NCBI GenBank assembly: GCA_026018925.1
Contig: JAKSZU010000003.1
Span: forward strand, 5,469,867-5,533,866
DNA length: 64,000 nt
Source: Tupaia tana
Lineage: Eukaryota; Chordata; Mammalia; Scandentia; Tupaiidae
Reading direction: 5' to 3'
Both the position numbers and the translations under genes were made by a program. Under the pieces are notes generated by a model that worked only from the letters and a program-made list of their open reading frames with translations, had not been told where the DNA came from and ran no database searches. This document shows, piece by piece, positions 46,543 through 57,761 of this stretch (the first letter of the stretch is position 1; each line of letters begins with the position of its first letter).

Positions 46543-46814
46543 TTTACTTTTTGGCCATTTTTTGGGTCAGAGATGGTTGTATTACCTTGAATGTAGCTAC
46601 AAAGAGCTCTTATAAGGAAGTGCTAGTGGCTCAGCTATTTTTCTTAGCATGTGTTTATATTCAATTTCTATGGCCAGTGCTAATTCACGGTTTCTTGGAA
46701 GGAAATCTTTTGAGGCCACAGGCTGTTTTGGAAGGTTTGGCTTAGAGTTGGGTAATCCGTCCTGTAGTCCTGTAGTTCCTCTTCGCCGGGCATGTGCAAA
46801 GCAGAGTGTTATAA
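46543..46814 (+). repeat. duplicated block, copy 1
   Basis: It begins TTTACTTTTTGGCCATTTTT and ends CAAAGCAGAGTGTTATAA. It is about 97 percent identical to 47648-47912, with an 8-bp extra TCCTGTAG unit and a handful of substitutions. It is not related to the SINEs, and neither flank matches the other copy. Confidence 0.95.
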
Positions 46815-46851
46815 TATAATAATATAAAATGTATTAAAAAAATAATAAAGA

Positions 46852-47094
46852 GGGGCCAGCAGGTGGCACTGTGGTTTAGGTGCTAGACTCTCACATGGCC
46901 AGTCACCGTTCAAGTCCCAGACCTGACAGCTTATGCACGTGTGTGGCCAGAATCCCAAGAAGAGAGTGAAGGAGAAGGGATTGCAGTGTGGCCTCCCCCC
47001 AGAGGGTGGTTTCTCACTTTCCCTCTCACTGTCTCCAGCAAGTGCATGTGCTCTATGGTAAAAACCTCAAACAACAACAATAAGAATAAAGAGA
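46852..47094 (+). mobile_element. long-type SINE
   Basis: AATA[A]TAAAGAG flanks both sides. Head GGGGCCAGCAGGTGGCACTG. The CTCACGCCGGGCG block is deleted. Confidence 0.85.
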
Positions 47095-47647
47095 CTTAAG
47101 AAAAATAGCAGCCAATTATAATATGTAGATCCCACTTAGATCCTGATTTGAACAGGCAAATTGTAAAAGAAAACTAAAACATTAGAAGAAGCCTGACTAG
47201 TCGGGACATTTGGCAGTCTTAAGGATTCCTGAATTGATTTTGTTTGCTTTCCATGTAAAGATGGCGTGTTATACATTTCAAAGCCATCTTCTGGGAAATA
47301 CTGAAATATTAATGAATGAAATGTCTGATGTTTAGTGTTTGAGGTGGGGGGTAGGGCAGGGGATCGATTAAGATGAAACAGGGCTGCCTGTGACTCGGAG
47401 CAGCTGAGGTAGGTGACGGGTCTGGGTGCTGCGTGTACTGCTCTCTCTACTGTGTGGAAGCTTGAAATTGTGGGGGGACAAAAGCAGGTGGCAGGAACAC
47501 TTGTAAGCTCTGCCTTCCTGCTTTGGGTGGTTAGTCTGTAAGCAGTAGTTACCAGGTCATGAGGGTGTATCTCAAAGTATAGTCATACTTAGTCTCCATG
47601 AGGGATAGTAGATATAAAGCCATATTTTAAACACTCATCTTGTCGTA

Positions 47648-47912
47648 TTTTACTTTTTGGCCATTTTTTGGGTCAGAGATGGTTGTATTACCTTGAATCT
47701 AGAGACAAAGAGCTCTTACAAGGAAGTGCTAGTGGCTCAGCTATTTTTCTTAGCATGTGTTTATATTCAATTTCTATGGTCGTTGCTAATTCACGGTTTC
47801 TTGGAAGGAAATCTTTTGAGGCCACAGGCTGTTTTGGAAGGTTTGGCTTAGAGTTGGGTAATCCGTCCTGTAGTTCCTCTTCGCCGGGCATGTGCAAAGC
47901 AGAGTGTTATAA
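47648..47912 (+). repeat. duplicated block, copy 2
   Basis: Direct-orientation partner of 46543-46814, about 1.1 kb downstream. The sequence continues into TCCTCAGCACCGGACAGCG without the AT-rich run that follows copy 1, so this may be the source. Confidence 0.95.
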
Positions 47913-48504
47913 AGTCCTCAGCACCGGACAGCGAGGCCAACCCTGCCCCGGGACCCCTCCTGCACACAAGCCACCTTCATTCCTGCCATAGTCACATATT
48001 AGCAAACAGTGATTATTTTACTTTTTACATAACTTGCTTTTGTTTTGTTTTGTTTTAAATAGGAGTTCTGTTTCCCTCTTCCTGGAAGAAACTGCCAGAA
48101 CCCAGCATGCTGGGTAAACTCCACCACTGAGAAGACTCTTCGCATCAGAGGGTGAGCAACAGTGAACGTGTCCCTTACATGTTAATTATAGCTCTCGGTG
48201 GCTTATGGACACTGTGACTAAACTCCACATCTAAGGCACCCGGAAGCAATGTGGAACCCAAGCTAGACGGCGCAAGCCATCACCTGTTTTATTGCCAGGG
48301 CTTGCCCTTCCGGGTCTCCCAGGGCACCCCCGCCCCGTGCCCTCGCACGGGTCCTCGGGGACAGGTCCTGCAGCCGCCTTGCCCAGCCACTGCTACCAGC
48401 AGCCTCAGAGGGCTTGTTCTGCTCCTGAAAATTCCTGCCAGGAGAGCTCTGCCTGTAGGTGGGAGGAACCAACTCACCCACAGCCCTGTGGAAACCAGTC
48501 GAGC

Positions 48505-48740
48505 TTTTCTTTTTCTAATTGCACTGAACAGAGAGAGAGAGAGACAGAGACAGAGAGGACACGCCCTCCGATGGGGTGTGCTTGTGCCACAGCCCCCTCT
48601 CCTCCACCTTCCCATCCTGTTGGGATTCCAGCACGCACACACATGTACCTGCTGTGTCTCCCAGGTGCTGGGGCCGGGCCTCAAACTGCGAGCGGGCAGA
48701 TGGGACCTGGCTCAGCCAACTGAGGCCCCAACTACAGGGC
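48505..48740 (-). mobile_element. tRNA-type SINE, diverged
   Basis: GCACTGAACAGAGAGAGAG, CACGCCCTCCGATGGGG, CCACCTTCCCATCCTGTTGG, then GGCCTCAAACTGCGAGC as a B-box remnant. It fits an old long-type copy with a lost 3' end. Confidence 0.6.
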
Positions 48741-48869
48741 CTCCCTCCCTCTTGTTTTTCAGACTCAAACTTTCCATGAAACTTGGAAGATTTGAGAAGA
48801 GTTGATATATTCATTTCCTGTGGCTGCCATAACAAAACACAGACAGGGAGGCTTAAAAACAACAGAAAT

Positions 48870-50187
48870 TGGGACCAGTAATTGGCGTATGTCACTGGAC
48901 TCCCACATAGTTGACCATGGTTCGAGTCCCAGACCCGGTGTCTTAAACTCACACCGGGTGCATATGTGTGCATGCCCAAGATCCCGAAAGGAGAATGGAG
49001 AAGGGATTGTGGTATGGCCATCTGCCGGGGACCAGCCTCCTCGGCATGGGTGGGTTATCTCGACAGAGGCGGCGCAGGTGAACAGAAGACAGAGGCCTCG
49101 GTGCCTTTTCACGCAAGTCCTATGCTGGACACCCACCAGATCGCTCTCTGGGGAGTGACCACTGCTAGGGATCATCTTGCCTTTTTATTGAAAATGTGTT
49201 ACATGCAAGTAAATGGGAGAGGGGCTACATGCTTCAATTATCAGCTCATAAAGGTTTTAACAAAAGGGAACATAGATTCTATTCAGGGTTGGATTAAGGG
49301 TGGGTCTCGTGCATTTCCGCAATTGTAGGTGGGTCTCCATAGAATGCAGTTTCAGGAAGGTGGTTCCGGTAAGCAGCAGCGCAGCAGCCATCTTGTGATT
49401 ACTAGGAATGGCTCTGAGAAAAGAAAATCTCAAGAATAGATATTAGTTCCTATGGATTTTAATAAAGAATGATACTTACATAGTTTTATAGGGATCTAAA
49501 ACTTGATTTGAGGAGTCCTAAAATATTTATCTATTTCGCTTGGTGAGGGGGGGGGGGGGCTGGGGGGGGTGGTCCTGGGCCAGTTTTGGCCTAATCCTAT
49601 TTTACATAAAGAAAGGATTAAGTTTACCTTAAATGTATTTTGAAGGGCCTTCCAAAGGTCAAGACCATTTCCGCCTAGATAGAACTTCAGCCCACCCTCT
49701 ACTGTGACCATGGAGATAAAGCATTGTAATTAATAGTAGGTGATTATAACAAAGGGGAGCAGTCAGGGGAGTTCCTGGAAAATTTTATCATATACTCAGG
49801 ATGTATAAGAGAGCTATGTAATTCTTTTATAGTAGTAAATTGGGGGGTCAGAGGGGGGTCGCTTCCCAGCAAGGCTACCAGTTTTCTGGAGCAGATAGCA
49901 AGCAGCCTTGCTGACATGCTAATTGACCCAAGCTTTGTTCCAAGGTCAGGGGGTGCACAACAGTGGCCTTGCCAGCGTGTTGATCCAACCGGAAGCGGAG
50001 CTCAAAGGTGGGGTGGGGGGGGCGCCTCAGACAGATCCTGGGGCCTCGCCAGGTCGGACTCCTCCAGCCATCCCTCCTGGGGGAGTGATTTATTTCTTTC
50101 TGTCTCTTTGCGTGTCTCTGTCTTTCTGGCGCACACACGCACTCTATATCAAAAACCTCTCGAAAACAAAAACAAAAACAAAAAAAC
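48870..50187 (+). mobile_element. long-type SINE split by an ERV solo LTR
   Basis: The 5' part is 48870-49022 (GGGACCAGTAATTGGCG to TATGGCCATC). The 3' part is 50067-50187 (GCCATCCCTCCTGGGGGAG to CGCACTCTATATC, then a CAAAAACAAAAAC tail). Joining the two through one GCCATC restores a normal family member, which proves the order of insertion. Confidence 0.93.
49023..50066 (-). mobile_element. solo LTR of an endogenous retrovirus, class II (ERVK-like)
   Basis: The 1044-bp block begins TG and ends CA and is flanked by an exact 6-bp duplication GCCATC (49017-49022 and 50067-50072). Read on the - strand it has AATAAA at 49189-49184, about 160 bases before its 3' edge, which fits the R-U5 length of an LTR, and it ends CTGGTCCCCGGCA. 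ACAAGATGGCTGCTGCG on the - strand (near 49396-49380) resembles promoter-region sequence of class II LTRs. A 6-bp target repeat is typical of class II elements. No gag, pol or env sequence is present; the internal region was lost by LTR-LTR recombination. Confidence 0.8.
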
Positions 50188-51126
50188 AAAAAAATTTATC
50201 CTCTGGTCCTCTGACAGTTTTGGAAGCCAGAAGTCTGAAGTCACGGTGTCAGCAAGCCACGCTCTCGCTAAAGGGTCTAGAAGTTCCTCCTGTTTCCATT
50301 CCAGCTTAGGGTGACACCAGGAGCTTCTTGGCTGGCGGCACCACTCTGGTCTCTGCCTCCATCTTCCCACTGACCTTCTTCCTCTGTCTCTCTTGTCCTT
50401 TGTCGTAAGGACACAGGCACATGGGCTAGGGCCCACCCTACCCCTCTTAACTACCTACTTCTGCAAGCACTCTATGTCCAAGGCAGGCCACACGCTGAGA
50501 GGGGCAGGACCTCCATCTAGCCTTTCTGGGATGCTCGCTTCACCCCCAGCAGTGAGAAGAAAGCACAGCAGGCAGCCCCAGGCCCGCCCATCCTCAGAGG
50601 CCCTGGCCAAGCCCACCGGTCTCTCACACGCAGCCCACCTCTGGGGACCCGGGCTGGCCTGCTTCACCTTCCCCTTCTGGGAGAGCCCCCCACAACCGGT
50701 CCCTGCAGCTTCACATCAGATGGACTCCCGCTTCAGATGGGGGGCTTTTCTTTCCTAGTGAAAGTCAGGAGATTTACCTTCCCCAGGACGGCTCTCATCC
50801 TAAAATGCGGAGGATGGGACAGTCAGCTCCCTGCCAAGGAACCCCTTTCCCATCCAGGAGTAAGCTCTGTCTGTGACTGCCACAAGAGAGCTGTGTAATA
50901 GAATGACGTTAGCTTGCTCCCCCAAGCTATAGTGGATTTTGAAAAGTACCTTATGTGAAAACAGATGAGTCTGACTTTTCTCGTGCCAAGATTAAGACCA
51001 GCTGAGTTCTTCTCCAGGCATCCCGTATTGTGGTGTTGATTTTAGGTGTCCCCTTGACTGGATGAAGAGGTACCTAGAGACCCAGCCACTGTGGTGCTGC
51101 TCCTAGGGTGAGGCCTTGTGGCAGCT

Positions 51127-51245
51127 TCAACTCCTGCCACGCGGTGCACAAATTTATAATCCCAGCACGTTGGGAGGATGACCGTGAGCACCAGGCTGAT
51201 CTGGGCAACACGGCAAGGTCCTGTCATTTCCTTCCTTTTCCTTTC
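51127..51245 (+). mobile_element. 7SL RNA-derived SINE monomer, tail split by a SINE
   Basis: ATAATCCCAGCACGTTGGGA, then CACCAGGCTGATCTGGGCAA then CACGGCAAGGTCCTGTC. This is the Alu left-arm type. A matching AAACCCCGCCTTAAAAAA end appears after the inserted SINE, at about 51509-51526. Confidence 0.7.
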
Positions 51246-51246
51246 T

Positions 51247-51505
51247 CTTTCTTTTTTAATTACCAGAGGGTGTGTGCACTCACCAAAGAGCGAGAGACGG
51301 AGAGAGAGGGATAAGGAGAGCACCTCCCAGTGGGGGTGGTCACCCCACGATCTCTTCACCTCCCGATCTCCGTCCTGTTGAGATTTGGGGTATGCACGCA
51401 CATATTCAGGGCATGTTTTTCAAGTTACTGGGGCTGGAATTCAAACCGTGTGGTCTGCCATGTGGGATCAGACTTCCTTAACCACTAGACCATGCAGACA
51501 GCCCA
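51247..51505 (-). mobile_element. long-type SINE in the tail of a 7SL SINE
   Basis: TTAATTACCAGAGGGTGTGT start, CCCAGTGGGGGTGGTCACC, head end AACCACTAGACCATGCAGAC. Diverged. Confidence 0.72.
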
Positions 51506-52952
51506 GGAAACCCCGCCTTAAAAAAGGCAGTACCTGAAAGCTGGTCCAGCACTATTCTGTAATCTCTTCAGAACGTTGGTGTGAGTCTGAGTGGAGGAAG
51601 CGGGAGACCTGCCCTCCATGTGGGCAGCACCATCTCATCACCCATACAGAAGGTGCGCTGGTCTTTTCTGGAAGCAGGGAGAGATGTCTCAGGCTACTGC
51701 CTTGAGCGCTGGAACTCAAGCCTCACCTGCCTTTGGACTCCAGAACTCACCCCAGGGTCCCGCTCTCCTGCCCCACATCTTCAGGCTGTCAGCCTCGGAC
51801 GAGTTACGCCATCAAGTCCCCTGCCTCTGGGGCTTCCGGCATTGGACTGAGCCACACCACACACGTCGCAGGGCTCCAGTTTGCAGGTGGCCTGTGGTGG
51901 GGCTTCTTGGCCATCAGGATCACAGGAAGCAACGCTCTTAGTAACTTCCCTCTCATACCTCACAACCCCCACGGCTCTGGGTCTCTAGGGAACCTATTAC
52001 ACTCATCGAATATTTAGAAAACAAAATAGCAACCACAAAACTAGTTAGAATCTCCTTTTACTAGGGTCTCTTTCCCACGTCAAGTGATTTCATGAATGTC
52101 CTTCTAGTAAAAACAAGCACAAGAGTGGTTTTTACACCTCTCTTAATCTAACCCAATGGTAGAAAACAGTTCTGCATATTATCTCCAGGAATGAAAGAAA
52201 TATGGATGTCAGCACTGGAAATAGGGTGTACCAGTGGGTTTGAAAATGCTTGCAGAAAGTTAATAAGAATCCCACGATATCAGGCAGTTAGGTTTCAAGT
52301 CATTTTTACAGTTACCAGCACCGGAGGCGTGGGCCAACAGAGACCAACCTAGACAAGTCACGCAGGAGCTCCTCACTCAAGGGACAGTGGGAATTACCTG
52401 AACCAATTCTGTCCTCCCCCGGAATTTAAACGGAAGATGGAGAATTCTTACCGCAGGGGAGGACACGTGGAAGGCGGCACGCAGAGGCCAGACAGCCGTC
52501 CCGTGCTCCAAGACATTGATCAATACAGATGTTCCAGCCGCTGAAACGGGTAATGGCTTAGCGAGTCACCGAGCTACTTCGCATTCAAAAGCAAGTCCAT
52601 TTCTCCCAGCCATGCTCCTGCCGGGCTGCAGTCAGGAACTCCTATGTGTATTCATACCTTCAGTCCCTATTTATTTTAGGTAATTTGAGTCATTTCTTAA
52701 ACCAAACAAATTCTCCCTACTCTGGACTAAAGGGCTCTTCTGAACTCTTGGATCTGACCCTAAAGGGCTTTAGGACAGCAACCGGACGCCTTGACTGTGT
52801 GTGTCCTTCATGGCTGTGCCTCTCCGTCTGGGTTATAACTGTTCTCTCGCTAGGGCAGTGCTTGCCAACGCTGTGAGACAACTCACAGTAAGCGATAGAT
52901 TTTACAATGGGTCCCCAAACACAACACATGTATAGCACATCTATAATGCACA

Positions 52953-52953
<1 letters not shown>

Positions 52954-52984
<31 letters not shown>
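52954..52984. repeat. CA microsatellite
   Basis: Uninterrupted (CA)n of about 30 bp. Confidence 0.95.
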
Positions 52985-52986
<2 letters not shown>

Positions 52987-53739
52987 TCTCTTACTACACG
53001 TGATGCACTATTTTTCTATTTTGTTCTTCTATTTTAAAAAAGGTAACACTTACTGATTGTATAACCCACCAAGGGGACAGATTAGTCCATTGGTTCAAAA
53101 ATACTGCGGTAGGACTCCAATCCACAGGCAAAATGTGATATGTTTTTCTGCAGAGTCCATTTTAAGATTTGAAGTTTAAAACTACTTAAACGAACTATAG
53201 GGTAGAATTTCATTGAGGTTGTTGATGATGTTCATTCATCAACATTTCATTGAGGTGAAACACAGAACTTCAAGGATGCCTATCATTTCCAGCTGGTTGC
53301 CTGGGGGGCTTGAATCTGCACAGCCCTAGAGCTCCAGGTGTGCACACCGTCTCTCCCAGGAGTGCTTCAGAGGAGAGTGGGAGGGAATCCGCTTGAGGCT
53401 TAATGCTCTAATTCGACCAGGAATACGCAGAGAAGAGGCACCTCTACTTCATACCTAGGAACTCAGCTTTCTGGGGTTCATACCTCTCCCATGCTCACAG
53501 GGAAAGGGCAAACGGCCATGACTATCAGACAGCCTGAAGAGTAGCTGTCCCACAGAGGCCACTGCTGTTCCTCCCTGTCAAACAGCCCCAGGAGAGCAGG
53601 TGCTGATTCCTAGGTGTGGCTGCTAGGTTTGAGAATATACACATCTACCGTGGTGGGCCCCGCTGGCGACTCACACGCAGCAGCTGGGACCACATGGGAG
53701 CCCAGGTCCCATTTGTGGTCCAGCCTAAAGGCAAGGTTT

Positions 53740-53922
53740 GATGGTGGGCGCCTGTACTGCCAGGGACTTAGTGTCAGAGAACCAGCTGGAGGATGGCCCA
53801 GGCAGCAGGACAACCACCAGTCTAAAAACAGCCAGGCATAGGCATGCCCCTGTAGTCCCAATCGGAAGGCTGAAGCGAGAGGATTGCAACATGGCCAGAC
53901 CCTATCAAAGAAAAAAAACCCA
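53740..53922 (+). mobile_element. 7SL RNA-derived SINE, possibly two arms
   Basis: TGGTGGGCGCCTGTACTGCC, then about 70 bases later AGCCAGGCATAGGCATGCC, CCTGTAGTCCCAATCGGAAG, GCTGAAGCGAGAGGATTGC and an A8 tail. The second part looks B1/FLAM-like. Whether both halves are one dimer is unclear. Confidence 0.6.
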
Positions 53923-54090
53923 CTGTGATAGACAAGTCTCCCTGCCCTGGCTAGGAATTCTCAGTGGCATCTTCATTTTTGCAGGCTTGGCCTTTTTCCG
54001 AGAGCAAGCCTGGGGTGTGTGTGTGTGTGTGGGGGGGATTGCCTTTCCTGCACTTCAACACCTCCCAACTGCCCTCCACCAGTATCTTTT

Positions 54091-54245
54091 TTTCCCCAAA
54101 GAATTATTATTCATTCATTTATTTTAATTTGACCAGAGAGAGAGAGAAAGTGAGAAATCAAGCCACCAGATCCAGGACTCAAACCGTGGTCAGCTATGTG
54201 GGAGTGTCCAGCGCCTTAACTACCATTGCCACCTGCTGGTCTCCC
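54091..54245 (-). mobile_element. short-type SINE with 14-15-bp TSD
   Basis: CACCAGTATCTTTT (54077-54090) and CACCAGTATCCTTTT (from 54246). B-box region GGACTCAAACCGTGGTCAG. Confidence 0.93.
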
Positions 54246-55451
54246 CACCAGTATCCTTTTTGTGGACATCAGGCTAGCATCCCATTCCCAGGGGCAGCCT
54301 GGCCCAGAGCTCCCGCTTTTCCACACCGGGATCTGGAGTGCTCTCCCGGAAGGGCTGACGCTGCGTGTTTGCTGTTGAATTAACTATACACGTGCCCATG
54401 TAAAAAGACTGCTGGTTCTCATGACAGCGTTCTGGCACAGGCACGCACCTCGCCTGCGGGTCACCTGGTTGACACCAGAAGGGACTATGCTTGCACGTTT
54501 GAAAATGTCCCCAGTATTTTGAATTAACGCAGTTTCCATTCTTCCCAGAGTCCTTCAGCTAGGGATGACGCTTCGTCATCACCTGCACCCTCAAACTCAG
54601 GCCCACTAATGCTAACGTAGCAAAATGACAACTTAAAAAAAAAAAAAAAAAAGCCTTAGAGGGAGGAGCCGACCAACCCGTAGCCAGCCCGCAATTACCA
54701 CGCGCCTCGCGCCTTTTAAGGGCTAGCGGGCGCCAGTCAAAGTTCCGCCAGTCACCGCGCCTCTCACCTCTTACCCCGCCCTGCGCCCCGCCCCAGCCAA
54801 TCACTGGGGAGTTGTCTTCTCTCTCCGCCTCTACGACCGCCCCCAGCCCTTTGGCAGCTTGAAGGCTTCAAACCTCCGCGGCGCCCAACGGCTCCTGCAC
54901 ACCCGGGATGTATTTTTAGCTCTCTGGCAAGCAGCCCCGCCCTCAGCTCCGCCTCTTCGCCGCCCCCAATGGGAGACGGAGTTTCCGTCGCGTCATCGCG
55001 CGGTCGGGTGAGAGCTGTCCAATCAGCGTTGGGAAACGACTGGCGTAATTAAAAAGCGGCGGAAGAAGGTGGGAGGGTCATGACGCAGCGAGTTTCAGTC
55101 GTGACTTTTCCGGGGACGTCTCGGCGTCTCTTTTATTCCCTTTAAAGTAAAACGTCGCCCCGACGCACCCCCACACCCCTGCGCGTCCCGGGGGGGCGGA
55201 GGCGGCGGGCCGCGGCAGGGGAGGGGCTGCGCTGACGCGGGCCTGGGGGAGCCCGGCCGCCGCGGGGCGGTCACGTGGGCGTGTTGTGGGGGGAGGGGCG
55301 CCGCCGCGCGGTCGGTTCCGGGCGGTTGGGAGCGCGCGAGCGAGAGGAGGCAGCCGCGCCCGCCGCCGCCCCTGCTCTGTATGCCGCTCTTCCCCGGCGC
55401 GGCCGCCGCCGATCGCAGCAGCAGCCGGAGCCGCCGCCGCCGCCGCGGTTG

Positions 55452-55472
55452 ATGTGGTTAGGCCGGGGCTGA
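55452..55472 (+). other. RHEB: upstream ORF in the RHEB 5' leader
   Basis: ATG TGG TTA GGC CGG GGC TGA encodes six residues (MWLGRG) and ends 13 bases before the RHEB ATG. The context TTGATGT is weak (T at -3), so leaky scanning is expected. Small uORFs like this often set basal translation. Confidence 0.6.
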
Positions 55473-55485
55473 GGAGTCCGCCAAG

Positions 55486-55537
55486 ATGCCGCAGTCCAAG
55501 TCCCGGAAGATCGCGATCCTGGGCTACCGGTCTGTGG
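55486..55537 (+). CDS. RHEB: RHEB coding exon 1 (Ras homolog enriched in brain)
   Basis: It encodes MPQSKSRKIAILGYRSVG up to the first base of the last glycine codon, then a GTGAGTG donor. RHEB is a small Ras-family GTPase which, when GTP-bound, activates mTORC1 on lysosomal membranes and is switched off by the TSC complex. The exon carries the first beta strand (KIAILGY) and the start of the G1/P-loop (GYRSVGKS). RHEB has Arg at the position of Ras Gly12, and that Arg is present. The ATG is in a good context (AAG ATG C, A at -3) and the stop TGA of the uORF lies just upstream. Exon 2 and later exons are beyond the window. Confidence 0.96.
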
Positions 55538-57514
55538 GTGAGTGGCGGCGGCTGCGCGGCCTCCTCGCGCGTCCCGGGCCGGGCCTGGCCGGGACGCCGG
55601 GACGCGGCGGGCCTGCGAAGTTTGGGGCCGGCGCGGCCATGTGCCGGGCGGACGGGGGCCGCGCGTTTCGTAACCACCATTTTGAGCGGAGGTGGCGGCG
55701 GCCGGGCGGCGTCCGCGCGGGGCGAGGACGTGCGGGAGCCCGGCGCCCTTTCCGGCCGGGCGGACAGGTGGCGGCTGCGGGCGGAGGGCGCGGGGTCGCC
55801 GGGCCGGGCAGCGTGGCGGCCGCGAGGAGCCTTCGGTCCCGGTCTGCCCGGGCGAGGAAGGCGGCGGTGGGAATGAAACTGCCGCCAGGCGCTCGCGCGA
55901 GGGGGAGTCGCACCTGCCTCAGCCTTTTCGCGGCAAAGCTGGCGTGATCCGGGCCAGCCGTCTTCTCCAGCCCACCCCACCCCACGTCAGGTCTGTCCGG
56001 GGGTTTCAGCAGAGGAGGCAGCGCCCTGGGTTCTCCCCATCAGTGGTGAAGTTCCACCTTTTAAAGAAGATTGGGGACTCAAAGGACCTTCGGGCAAGTT
56101 TTCTACTGCAGAAACCTGGGAGAACCCCCGGAAGAGACCTTCCTGGCAGCCCACGAGCAACTGTCGGCGGCCAAATGGGAAGGGAGGGGGAAAAGTCTGA
56201 ACTCTCAGTGTCCTATTTTTTCTTAGGGAAAAAAATAAGGTCAGGTACTTGTAATCAGGCTGTTGAAGTGTTTCCAAAGTCTTTTTGTTTCGTTCTTTTT
56301 TTTTTTTTTCTTCCCCCAAAAGGTTGGCATGTATTTGAAACTTTTCGGGGGCCGTCGCCTTTTTGCTGTATCGGGTGGCCTGGAGTGGGGTTAGGGTTAG
56401 GGTCGGGGTGCACAGGAGGTCAGGAAACGAGCCGTTCTCCATGAGGGGCGGGAGCACTTGCCCGTAACCCAGCTTCAGGTGCGGCTTCATTGTCTGACAG
56501 TCGGCAGCCGGGAGAAATCACGTTCATCTTCTCGTGCGGTTGTTAAAAAGTAACTGTCCAAAGACTGTGCGTTTGACCACCGTGCGGGGAGGAGGTGCAG
56601 GCGAGGTTCGGCGGGGCCGGTGGCAGGACGAGGTGACAGGAACTGCCCGGGAGCCCGCAGCTGCCAGCTGCTCCGCGGTGGACGGCCCTTCCTCTCCCCG
56701 CCTTCCGCCGCCCGTGCCAGGGTCTGTGCTCTTTGACCGAGATCGGCGGCAGTGCTTACTCATGCTTTCCCGGCTCCCGGAGGTGCTGGGGGGGCACGGG
56801 GTGCCAGGAGTCAGAGCACTCCCAGGTGCCTGCCCGGCCGAGGGGGTGCAGAGGCGGCAGGTTAGGAGCTGCAGCCATACAGCAGTCTGGTCCGCCGGGC
56901 TTCTCGGCGCCCACAGCCCGCCTCCCCAACGCGGGCGGACCGGGGCTCCAACCTTTAGGGGCAGTCTGAGGCCCTTCTCACGCCTTCGCTCTGTTCTCCG
57001 CTCTTCCTCTGCGTTTTGAAGAGTGGAACTGTGAATGTTCTGGCTCTTGAGTGAGCTCTGTCTAGTCAGATACACAGTGGCAAGTAACTGAAGACAGCAG
57101 TGTCCCTGAATAATCAAGTTACAGGTGACGGAGACCTTGGCGCCCTGATTTCAACCCTGGAGAAGGTTCTAAAGATACTGACTGACCCCTTGAAAGCTCT
57201 GGCATGCTGACTCTGGTTTTGAGTGAGCAGGTCTAGCGATTCTCACCGCTTTGGAAGTTCTCTGTGCGCATTTGAACTCTGTGTGTGTGTCTTATCAGCA
57301 CCCCCTACACACTGAGGGGCAACTGACTGCCCCTGAGCCTGTCTTCACAAATGTCTTAGAACCGTTTGTTCAGTACTGGGCCAGCTGGGTCTCCAGTGGG
57401 ATGTGGCAACCTCTGGGCCCTATCGTCTGCACAGTCGGGATGCTGTGTTTTTACAACTTGCCCATTTTTCTCCATATTTTCAAATGTAGTGACAATTAAA
57501 GTAAAAGAGATTTG

Positions 57515-57757
57515 GGGGGCCAGCAGGTGGCATTAGTGGTTGAGGTGCTGGATTCCCACGTGGCTGACCTGCAGTTTGAGTCCTGGCTCTGGCAACTTGA
57601 GACTCATGCTGGACACATGCACGTGCATGCCCTAAATCCAGAGAAGAGAATGGCGAAGGCATCGTGGTGGGGCCAGTACCCCGGGGGATGATTTCTGGTG
57701 AAATCTCTGATGAGCACACACGCTACATAGAAAAAAATCTCTCAGAAAACTCAAAAT
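57515..57757 (+). mobile_element. long-type SINE
   Basis: Head GGGGGGCCAGCAGGTGGC, CTGCAGTTTGAGTCCTGG, and CACACGCTACATAG end. The CT-rich region is deleted. Confidence 0.82.
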
Positions 57758-57761
57758 CCGT

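Larger units (their letters stand above)
35467..54690. other. PRKAG2-RHEB intergenic region
   Basis: It contains more than twenty SINEs plus L1, MIR, LTR and 7SL relics, listed one by one, and no gene I can support. Segments of more than 300 bases with nothing recognised: 35905-36677, 38126-38546, 39219-39539, 42150-43231, 47095-47647, 47913-48504 (one exon-like block), 50188-51126, 51506-52950, 52985-53739 and 54261-54690. Confidence 0.8.
54690..55930 (+). promoter_or_regulatory. RHEB: RHEB CpG-island promoter
   Basis: GC- and CpG-dense, SINE-free interval around the RHEB start codon. It has CCAAT boxes at 54797-54801, 54966-54970 and 55019-55023, several GC boxes (CCCCGCCC, GGGGCGG) and an E-box TCACGTGG with CACGTG at 55272-55277. 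There is no convincing TATA box, so dispersed initiation is likely, as in housekeeping genes. The transcription start cannot be fixed by eye. Long frames on both strands (up to 300 codons) reflect the GC content. Confidence 0.85.

Noticed and set aside
55078..55980. 300-codon open frame on the - strand across the RHEB promoter
   Set aside because: It is rich in Arg/Pro/Ala as expected from a CpG island, has no recognisable domain, and lies antisense to a known promoter and exon.
56391..56402. TTAGGGTTAGGG, a telomere-like motif in RHEB intron 1
   Set aside because: Only two units; too short to call an interstitial telomere repeat.
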